A stretch of DNA of 10,260 nt from Embleya sp040605455. Lineage in GTDB: Bacteria; Actinomycetota; Actinomycetes; Streptomycetales; Streptomycetaceae. Location of the stretch: NCBI RefSeq assembly GCF_040605455.1, contig NZ_JBEXCV010000233.1, positions 1-10,260 of the forward strand. Direction: 5' to 3'. Of this stretch, positions 1 through 6,281 are shown piece after piece. The notes beneath the pieces were generated by a model, which worked only from the letters and a program-made list of their open reading frames with translations, had not been told where the DNA came from and did not search any database. Position 1 is the first letter of the stretch, and each line of letters starts with the position of its first letter. The translations under genes and the position numbers were made by a program.

Positions 1-3000
1 GGCGCAGGTGCGGCGACCTGTGCCACTGCTGGGGCCGCCGCGGGTGGTGCGACCTGGATCCGGGCGGGCGCCGCCGCCTGGGTGACGGCGGGCGGCGCCG
101 GCGGCATCGCATGCACTGCGGCGACCGGCGGGGTCGGGACCGTCGTCGGGCCGGCGGGCGGGAACCCGGTGCTCGGCTCGCGTACGGCGGGAGCGGCGGG
201 GGTGCTCTCGCGGTGGCCCACGTCGGGGTTGGGACCGGAGATGGGGATGGTCATACCCGTCCTTGTCAACGATGGCGAAGGAGTGCTCAAGGTGAACGAG
301 GCCCACAGCGGGGCGAAGTCCAGAGGGCGGCCGGCGACGGCCAGCGCGCCCAGGACGCGGTGCAGTGCGGTGAGTCCGGATCCCCTGGTGTGGTCCGCGC
401 TCAGCGCGACGTGGGGCCGGCCCCCAAGGATCCTGCCGACCAGGCCGGTGAGTACCGTTCCCGGTCCGGCCTCGACGAACGTGCGGACGCCGTCCTCGTA
501 CATGGCCAGGATCATTTCGGCGAATCGCACGGAGGAGGTGACGTGGTCGTGCAGCACGGTGCGGATTTCCGGCGCGGTGCCGGGATACGGCTTGGCGTCG
601 GCGTTGCCGTAGACGGGCATCCGCGGCGCCGTGAACTCGTGCTTTTCCAGCGTGGGCCGCCACCCGGTGGTCGCGGACTGCAGCAGTGGGCTGTGGAAGG
701 CGCAGGAGACGGCGAGCCGTTGGGTGGGGAGCTTCTGCTCCTGTGCTCGCTTCTCCACCTTGGCGATGGCCGATTCCGCGCCCGAGACGACGTGCTGCGT
801 CGGGGAGTTGTAGTTGGCGACCCAGGCTCGGCGGATGCCCCGGACCAGGTCGTCGGCTTCCTTGGCGGAGGCGGTGACCGCGAGCATCGCGCCCGACACC
901 TTGCTCGCGTCGCGCAGGAGTTCGCCGCGGGCGCGGGCCAGGTCCATCAGGGTTTCGTCGTCGTAGACGCCGGCCGCGTGCAGGGCGGCCAGTTCGCCGA
1001 AGCTGTGCCCCGCCACGCAGTCGGGCTCGAAGCCGACGGCGCCCAGGATCTCCTGGATCATCAACGTGTGGGCGGCGAGCGCCGGTTGCGCGACTTCGGT
1101 GGCCTTGAGTCGCTCGGCCTGCTCGCGTTCCGCCGCCTTGTCGGCAACCGGGGGCGGGAAGACGGAGCGGTGCAGGAGGTGTCCGTCGATCTCGAAGTCG
1201 GCCAGCCGGTCCCACGCGGCGAGCGCGCGCGGCTGGTGCAGCACGACGTCCATCCCCATGTCGGGGTACTGGCTGCCCTGTCCCGGGAACAGCAGCGCGA
1301 TCTTGTCGGTCGAGGCGGGGCCGCATGCGTAGCGCACGCCGGCGGGCGTGTGGAACGCGGTCTGTGGTTCGGCCGCGATCCGGCCTCGGGCTTCGGCCGC
1401 CTGGGCCCGCAGGTCCTCCTCGTCGCGGACGACCAGGCACAGCCGGTGTGCCGCGGCGGCGTCGAAGGCGAGCTGCGTGCGGCGCGCCAGATCGGCCGGC
1501 GGCGCGGTGTCGGCGGTCAGCGCGTCCAGTGCCGCGACCAGCGCGGGGCCGGAATCGGCGCTCAGCAGGACCAGTTCACTCGGCGCGCTGCGGGTGTACG
1601 ACTCGCCCGCCAAGGCGGGTTCGGCGGCACGGTGCTCTTCGAGCGTGACGTGGAAGTTGGTCCCGCCGAACCCGAAGCTGGAGACCGAGGCCCGGCGCGG
1701 GTGGTCGGCGCCCCGGATCCAGGGCCGGGTCCGGGTGCTCAGGTAGAACGGGCCCTTTTCCAGTTCCAGGGCGGGGTCGGTCCGGTCGGCCTTGAGTGTG
1801 GGCGGCAGGATTTTGTGGTGCAGTGCGAGCGCGGCCTTGGCCATCCCGACGGCACCCGCGGCGGTGCGCGTGTGGCCGATCTGCGACTTCACCGATCCGA
1901 GCGCGCAGCGCGCGATGTCGGCCGGGTCACCCGAGCCGAACACCTCCTTGAGGGCCTTCACTTCGGCGGTGTCACCGGCCTTGGTACCGGTGCCGTGCCC
2001 CTCGATCAGTTCCACTGTCGCGGGGCTGTAGCCCGCACTGGCGTAGGCCCGGCGCAGCGCGCGGACCTGACCGGCGACGGCGGGTGCGTAGATCGATGAT
2101 CCGCGTCCGTCGGAGGAGGTGCCCACGCCGCGGATGACCGCGTAGATGCGATCGCCGTCGCGCTCGGCGTCCGCGAGGCGCTTGAGCATGACCATGGCCA
2201 CGGCCTCACCCAGGAGGGTGCCGTCGGCGTCGATGGAGAAGGGTCGGCACTCGCCCGACGGGGACAGCGCCGGGGTCTTGCTGAAGCAGGTGAACCCGAA
2301 CGCGTCGCACAGCGGGTCCACACCACCGGTGATCATCATGTCGGCGCGGCCGAGCGTGAGTTCGTCGATGGCGGCGCTCATCGCGGACAGCGAGCTGGCG
2401 CAGGCCGCGTCGGTGGTGTAGTTGCTGCCGTGCAGGTCGAAGTGGCGCGCGACGCGTCCGGCGATGACGTTGGTGAGCATGCCCGGGAAGGAGCTTTCCT
2501 TCCACACGGGATACGAGGCCGCGATGGCGTCGCACAGCTCGTCGGCCTTGGGCTCCGCGACGCCACGCGCGAGCATGACCCTGCGCCAGGTCGGCCGCTG
2601 GGACCGGAAGGACATGCGAAAGGCCAGCTCGGTGGGGCTGGCTCCCAGGATGATGCCGGTGCGTTCTCGCATCGTCTCGGATGGACCCTCGTCGCCGCAG
2701 GCGTCCCGCAGGACACGTTCGGCGGCGACCAGGCTCAGCAGTTGCGCCGTGTCGGTGGCGTCGATCGTGGACGGTGGGGTGCCGAAGGCCAGCGGGTCGA
2801 ACGCCACCGGCGACATGAACGCCCCGCGCTTGCCGTAGGTCTTGTCGGGGGCGTTGGGGTCGCTGGAATAGTGATCGCTCACGAGCCAGTGGGTGTCCGG
2901 CACGTCTCGGATGAGGTCGCGGGCGTGGACCACGTCGCGCCAGAACCCGGCGACGTCCGAGGAACCGGGCAGCAGGGTACTCAGACCGACGACGGCGATG

Positions 3001-3032
3001 GGTGGTTGGGAGGGACGAGAACTCTCGGGCAC
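1..3032 (-). CDS. pfaA: PfaA-type iterative polyketide/PUFA synthase, KS-AT-linker (3' end beyond window)
   Basis: Large multidomain synthase that would condense malonyl units on tethered ACPs. 1010 residues are visible and the frame is open to the left edge. The KS spans about residues 10-450. Its active Cys211 lies in DAACASS, and the two histidines are His346 (EGHGTGTKAGD) and His387 (SQIGHT). Stretches such as SFPGML-NVIAGR, FSKTPA and GSVKSQIGHT resemble PfaA of marine PUFA synthases more than modular PKS. The AT spans about 530-830, with FPGQGSQ, Ser677 in GHSFGE and His780 in CAFHS, as expected for malonyl loading. From about residue 913 the protein becomes an Ala/Pro/Val-rich linker, as precedes tandem ACPs in PfaA. 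No ACP is reached. The start is a GTG at 3032 preceded by AAGGAGT, 21 nt after the pfaD stop. The exact product is unknown; a heterocyst-glycolipid-type (HglE) synthase is the nearest alternative. Confidence 0.9.
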   Translation of the reverse strand, partial: MPESSRPSQPPIAVVGLSTLLPGSSDVAGFWRDVVHARDLIRDVPDTHWLVSDHYSSDPNAPDKTYGKRGAFMSPVAFDPLAFGTPPSTIDATDTAQLLSLVAAERVLRDACGDEGPSETMRERTGIILGASPTELAFRMSFRSQRPTWRRVMLARGVAEPKADELCDAIAASYPVWKESSFPGMLTNVIAGRVARHFDLHGSNYTTDAACASSLSAMSAAIDELTLGRADMMITGGVDPLCDAFGFTCFSKTPALSPSGECRPFSIDADGTLLGEAVAMVMLKRLADAERDGDRIYAVIRGVGTSSDGRGSSIYAPAVAGQVRALRRAYASAGYSPATVELIEGHGTGTKAGDTAEVKALKEVFGSGDPADIARCALGSVKSQIGHTRTAAGAVGMAKAALALHHKILPPTLKADRTDPALELEKGPFYLSTRTRPWIRGADHPRRASVSSFGFGGTNFHVTLEEHRAAEPALAGESYTRSAPSELVLLSADSGPALVAALDALTADTAPPADLARRTQLAFDAAAAHRLCLVVRDEEDLRAQAAEARGRIAAEPQTAFHTPAGVRYACGPASTDKIALLFPGQGSQYPDMGMDVVLHQPRALAAWDRLADFEIDGHLLHRSVFPPPVADKAAEREQAERLKATEVAQPALAAHTLMIQEILGAVGFEPDCVAGHSFGELAALHAAGVYDDETLMDLARARGELLRDASKVSGAMLAVTASAKEADDLVRGIRRAWVANYNSPTQHVVSGAESAIAKVEKRAQEQKLPTQRLAVSCAFHSPLLQSATTGWRPTLEKHEFTAPRMPVYGNADAKPYPGTAPEIRTVLHDHVTSSVRFAEMILAMYEDGVRTFVEAGPGTVLTGLVGRILGGRPHVALSADHTRGSGLTALHRVLGALAVAGRPLDFAPLWASFTLSTPSPSLTRTGMTIPISGPNPDVGHRESTPAAPAVREPSTGFPPAGPTTVPTPPVAAVHAMPPAPPAVTQAAAPARIQVAPPAAAPAVAQVAAPA

Positions 3033-3053
3033 GGGACTCCTTGCACTGTCGAT

Positions 3054-4640
3054 TCAGAGCAGTTCATGGGCGGGGAAGGTGAACGCCTGGGCAGGCAGGT
3101 CGACACCGTGGCTGCGCAGTTGCTGCGCGCGGGTCAGGACTGTTGCCCCCTCCATGAGATTGCGGGCGATCTGCACCACGGACAGGTGCGCGGGGTCGGC
3201 GAGGAAACCGTCCTTGCGCCAGTCGTTGAACGCGCCTACCGCGGGGCCGCACCAGATCTGGTAGTCCACGCTGCGGTCGGCGGCTCCGGTGGTCGCCCAG
3301 CTGCTGGACATACCCAGGTACCAACGGAACACCAGCGCCATGCGGTGCTTGGGATCCACGGCCGCGCGGTCGGCCTGCGCGGGCTCCCGGGTGCGCCAGA
3401 ACTCCTCGGTCTGCGCCCACACCTCCGCCACCGGCCGGCGGAACATCTCCCGTTCGAGGCGGGCGATCTGCGCCGGGGGAATCTCCTCCAGCGACTCGTG
3501 GTCGCGGTAGAGCTGGAAGAGCTTCGAGGCCCGGGCGGCGAACATCGTGCCGCGGCTGAGGACCTGTACCTTCGACCCCATCTCGAACATGTCCGCGGAC
3601 GGCGCCATGGCCACGTCCATGGTGTCCGCGGCCTGGAGCATCGCCCGGGCCCGGTCGGAGGTGTCGGCCTCCAGACTGAGCTGGTTGACCGATCCGGTCA
3701 CCACGTACGCGGCGCCCATCGCGAATGCGGCGGCGACGGCGTGCGGGGTGCCCAGACCGCCGGCCGCACCGATCCTGGTGCGCGGCGCGATGCCGTGCCG
3801 ATGGGCGACCGCGTCGCGCAGGGCCAGGATCTGCGGGAGGGCGGTGGACAGCGGCCTGCCGTCGGTGTGCCCGCCGCTGTCGGACTCCACGGTGAGGTCG
3901 TCGACCATCGGCACCCGGGCCGCAAGTGCCGCCTCCTCGGCGGTCAGCAGTCCCTCGGCGACCAGGTCCCGCAGCAGTTCGGGGGGAGCGGGTGCGAGGA
4001 ACTGTTCGGCGACCTCGGGACGCGAGACCTTGGCCATCATCATCCGGGGACGGACGATCCGGCCGTCGGCGCGCATCTGCAGGCCCGCGGCGCAGCAGTG
4101 CGCGAGGGCGCGGGTGACGTTGCTGAAGGCCGACACCGACACGCACCGCACACCGTGCCGGATCGCGAGGCCGGCCACCTCGTCCTCCCAGGCGGGCGAG
4201 TGCGGGTTGTGGATGATGTTCACCCCCCACGGGGCGTGTTCGGGTAGATCGCGGCGCAGTTCCTCGATCGCTCGGCGAACCGCGTCGATCGGCAGTCCGG
4301 CCGCTCCGAAGATCCCCAGCAGGTCGGCCCGCGCCATCGCCTTGACCATGGTGACGCCCGCGATTCCCTGCGCCATCTCACCGGCCACGTAGGGAAAACG
4401 CACGCCGTGGTCGGTGGTGAAGGAACGATCGCCGAGCCATTCGGGATACAACGGAGAGAGTGTGCCGACGACTTCACAGCCGTCGACCGGCGCGTCACTC
4501 AGGACGGCGCCGGTCACGGAGTCGGACAGGCGCCGAACGATCGTGGCCATGCTCCGCGGTTGGCGAAGCACGGCCAGGAGACCGTCGGCGGTGGGGTCCG
4601 ACATGTCACGACGGGGTGATGCCTGCAGTCCGATGGTCAT
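3054..4640 (-). CDS. pfaD: PfaD-family trans-acting enoyl reductase (FMN, nitropropane-dioxygenase fold)
   Basis: A 528-residue flavoprotein of the PfaD/trans-acting enoyl reductase family. In Pfa systems it reduces enoyl-ACP intermediates in trans, which sets where double bonds are kept. The TIM-barrel core holds ESDSGGHTD (252-260, probable catalytic His258) and GGLGTPHAVAAAFAMGA (294-310) followed by VTGSVNQ, the FMN phosphate-binding region. The C-terminal third is typical of PfaD: MAPSADMFEMGSKVQVL (345-361), RGTMFAARASKL, then FRWYLGMSS and DYQIWCGPAVGAFN. Length is close to the usual 530-550. The start is ATG 4640 with AGGAGA 8 nt upstream; a longer reading back to 4910 would overlap the reductase gene and lacks family similarity. 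It lies between the reductase gene and the synthase, so the order is the reverse of the marine pfaABCD layout, where pfaD comes last. No lesion seen. Confidence 0.93.
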   Translation of the reverse strand: MTIGLQASPRRDMSDPTADGLLAVLRQPRSMATIVRRLSDSVTGAVLSDAPVDGCEVVGTLSPLYPEWLGDRSFTTDHGVRFPYVAGEMAQGIAGVTMVKAMARADLLGIFGAAGLPIDAVRRAIEELRRDLPEHAPWGVNIIHNPHSPAWEDEVAGLAIRHGVRCVSVSAFSNVTRALAHCCAAGLQMRADGRIVRPRMMMAKVSRPEVAEQFLAPAPPELLRDLVAEGLLTAEEAALAARVPMVDDLTVESDSGGHTDGRPLSTALPQILALRDAVAHRHGIAPRTRIGAAGGLGTPHAVAAAFAMGAAYVVTGSVNQLSLEADTSDRARAMLQAADTMDVAMAPSADMFEMGSKVQVLSRGTMFAARASKLFQLYRDHESLEEIPPAQIARLEREMFRRPVAEVWAQTEEFWRTREPAQADRAAVDPKHRMALVFRWYLGMSSSWATTGAADRSVDYQIWCGPAVGAFNDWRKDGFLADPAHLSVVQIARNLMEGATVLTRAQQLRSHGVDLPAQAFTFPAHELL

Positions 4641-4698
4641 GAACGGTTTCTCCTGTGGCCTTTCAAAAAAGGTGGTCGGACTTTGGTTTCGTCGACTG

Positions 4699-5793
4699 TC
4701 AAAGAATCCCGCGCGTTCCGGCGAGGAGATAGGCCATGTCGACGGTCGTCCGGGAACAGGGTCCGCCCAGGACGCGGCGCGCGTTGCGGTCGTCGAAGAT
4801 CCGCGTGTGCCGAAGATACGCGGCGAACCCGGCGTAGCTGTGAAAACGCTGCTCGGCCGGAGAGAGCTTTTCGGGCAGCTCGGGCCCGAGGACGACGCGA
4901 ATGGGTGCAAATTTTTCGAAGAGCTCGATGAGCGTCGTGGCGAAGACGTCCTCCGTGTGCACGACGTGGTATGTCTGCGCGTCCGTGGGTCGGTGTTCCG
5001 CAGCGATGCTCACGATGGCTCTTGCGGCCTCCTCCACGGGGAGGCAGTCGAGCCGCGCGTCGGCCGGTTCCTGCATGCGGATGACCGGCCGCAGACCCCG
5101 AGAAATGGAGAGTCCGGCGATATCTCTTTCGATCGTCGACGCCCGCAGCAGGGCGCTGATGATCTGAAAGGGGTGCGCCGGGAGACCTGCGGCCGAAGCG
5201 CGGTCCGTCGGGAGAATGCCGGGCCGCATGACCAGCGCCGGCATTCCGTTTTCTCGGGACCACCGGCGCACCATGGATTCGGCGTCGCACGTGGACCGCT
5301 CGCATTCGTTCCCGAAGCCGTACGTGTCGATCGGGTCGGCTTCGGCGACGGTGCCCGATCGTCGGGCGCCCGCCACAAACGCGGTACTGACGTGGCAGAA
5401 CGGTGCGCCGTGCGGGCCTCGGGGGGCGATGTCGAGGAAGTTTTGCGTTCCGTTGACGTTCACGGGCCTGATCGCCCGGGCCCCCGTATTGAGGTCGATG
5501 TTTCCGGCACTGTGGAGGAACATGTCGGTCCGCCGGACGAGCTTTTCCACCCGGTCGTCCGCGAGACCGAACAGCGGCCGGGCGATATCGATGTCCACCT
5601 CGTCGGCGCGTCGGCGAAACTTCCGAATGAAATCCGGTGTCTCGCGCAGTCGACCGAAGGCATGGGAGATTCGGTCGATCGCACTCGTGCTGCCACGGCG
5701 CGAGAGAAGCGTGACCGGGCAATTCCGATTCACGAGTTCACGAACGGGTCGCGGCCCCAGGAAACCGGCGCCACCAGTCAATGTAACCTGCAC
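4699..5793 (-). CDS. Thioester-reductase-like NAD(P)-binding protein with altered catalytic pair
   Basis: A 364-residue extended SDR of the NAD_binding_4/male-sterility type, the family that releases ACP-bound chains as aldehydes or alcohols (as in HglB/HetM and the R domains of NRPS/PKS). It has the nucleotide-binding GGAGFLG (7-13), a H-SAG motif near 94-97, NVNGTQNFLDIA, and HVSTAFVAG (134-142). Where relatives have GFxNxYExSKxxAE, this protein reads GFGNECERSTCDAE: Cys164 takes the place of Tyr and Thr168 of Lys. Tyr158 nearby is followed by Asn162, not Lys. It has no ACP domain of its own. The start is GTG 5793 with AGGAGG 9 nt upstream; an ATG reading at 5841 lies upstream of that site. 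About one third of the first 73 codons end in A or T, more than in the neighbouring genes. It could be a redox-dead or altered enzyme or a decaying gene. Confidence 0.8.
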   Translation of the reverse strand: MQVTLTGGAGFLGPRPVRELVNRNCPVTLLSRRGSTSAIDRISHAFGRLRETPDFIRKFRRRADEVDIDIARPLFGLADDRVEKLVRRTDMFLHSAGNIDLNTGARAIRPVNVNGTQNFLDIAPRGPHGAPFCHVSTAFVAGARRSGTVAEADPIDTYGFGNECERSTCDAESMVRRWSRENGMPALVMRPGILPTDRASAAGLPAHPFQIISALLRASTIERDIAGLSISRGLRPVIRMQEPADARLDCLPVEEAARAIVSIAAEHRPTDAQTYHVVHTEDVFATTLIELFEKFAPIRVVLGPELPEKLSPAEQRFHSYAGFAAYLRHTRIFDDRNARRVLGGPCSRTTVDMAYLLAGTRGIL

Positions 5794-5800
5794 GGTCTCA

Positions 5801-5808
5801 TTCCTCCT
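5801..5808 (-). promoter_or_regulatory. Ribosome binding site fixing the GTG start of the reductase
   Basis: Minus-strand AGGAGG at 5808-5803 stands 9 nt before the GTG at 5793, which is good spacing and selects that start. The same bases run directly into an out-of-frame ATG (5801-5799), only 1 nt after AGGAGG. Confidence 0.7.
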
Positions 5809-5833
5809 CTCGGGGAACCGGTGGCCGGTATTA

Positions 5834-5869
5834 CGCGGCAATCCTAGCCATGGCCGGGCCGTAGAAAAG
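5834..5869 (-). promoter_or_regulatory. Probable promoter of the reductase-pfaD-pfaA operon
   Basis: On the minus strand, TAGGAT at 5846-5841 matches the preferred -10 hexamer of the Streptomyces housekeeping sigma factor. The segment 17 nt upstream (CTTTTC, 5869-5864) is a poor -35. Transcription from about 5834 would leave a leader of roughly 41 nt carrying the AGGAGG site. A TTGACC at 5973-5968 is a better -35 but lacks a matching -10, so a second upstream start is only a possibility. Confidence 0.45.
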
Positions 5870-5984
5870 TGCAGGTTACGGTTCGGGAACTGAGGTTCAC
5901 CAGTATGGCCTAGTTCCGAGCAGGCCGACAGACGGGCCTAATTCGTCATTGTCGACACATTTATAGCGGTCAAACATTCACACC

Positions 5985-6053
5985 CCTGCCCCGCCGATCG
6001 GGGTCTTCCGTACATCCGATCCTCATACATACGATTTTTCGAAGCGGGGCAGG
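5985..6053. promoter_or_regulatory. Inverted repeat enclosing a 10-bp direct repeat, possible operator for the exporter
   Basis: CCTGCCCCGC (5985-5994) is exactly complementary to GCGGGGCAGG (6044-6053). Between them lie TACATCCGAT (6011-6020) and TACATACGAT (6026-6035), identical at 9 of 10 positions and 15 nt apart. The second copy contains TACGAT (6030-6035), a fair plus-strand -10, with only a weak TTCCGT-like -35. The left arm can also pair locally, CCCCG 5989-5993 with CGGGG 5999-6003. The position suggests control of the MMPL gene, with a leader of about 240 nt if TACGAT is used. This is inference. Confidence 0.35.
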
Positions 6054-6281
6054 CGGGGTCTGTAATCGCGAACTTCGGTCCGCGCGCGCGGTACCCTCGC
6101 TTGCGGCACGAACCATCCCACCGAATATCCGTGGACACGGCGGAGCATCGGCAACGGGGATTCGCCCCTCGCCGCCGCCCGGACGCGCCGGCGGCCCGAG
6201 TTTCGCCACGTCTGCACTCGATCCCGGTTCACGGGCGTCCTCGCCCATCGCACAGACGACGTCGTCCTGGGAGGACACACA

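Larger units (their letters stand above)
5783..5879. repeat. Perfect 11-bp inverted repeat bracketing promoter and start codon
   Basis: GTAACCTGCAC at 5783-5793 and its exact complement GTGCAGGTTAC at 5869-5879 face each other across 75 nt. The proximal arm, read on the minus strand, begins exactly with the GTG start codon of the reductase gene. The distal arm abuts the -35 position of the proposed promoter. It could be a paired operator, or an RNA stem hiding the start codon if transcription begins upstream of 5879. The arms do not extend beyond 11 bp. Confidence 0.6.
5794..6281. other. Divergent intergenic regulatory region
   Basis: The 488 nt separating the minus-strand biosynthetic operon from the plus-strand exporter. 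I find no convincing gene in it. It is clearly less GC-rich than the flanks around 5935-6040. It holds the promoter, the inverted repeats and the direct repeat listed separately. No regulator gene lies in the window, so whatever binds here is encoded elsewhere. Confidence 0.7.

Noticed and set aside
111..2099. A 662-residue open frame on the plus strand
   Set aside because: It is antisense to the synthase, rich in Gly, Arg and Ala, has no recognisable domain, and arises from GC-rich third positions of the real gene.
4641..4910. An upstream extension of PfaD to an ATG at 4910
   Set aside because: It would overlap the reductase gene and shows no PfaD similarity; AGGAGA stands 8 nt before the ATG at 4640.
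4414..5847. A 477-residue plus-strand frame
   Set aside because: It is antisense to both the reductase and pfaD, shows no family motif, and runs across two real genes and their spacer.
5945..5973. TTGACC as the main -35 of the minus operon
   Set aside because: No acceptable -10 lies 16-18 nt downstream (AATGAC at best); TAGGAT near the gene is the better candidate.
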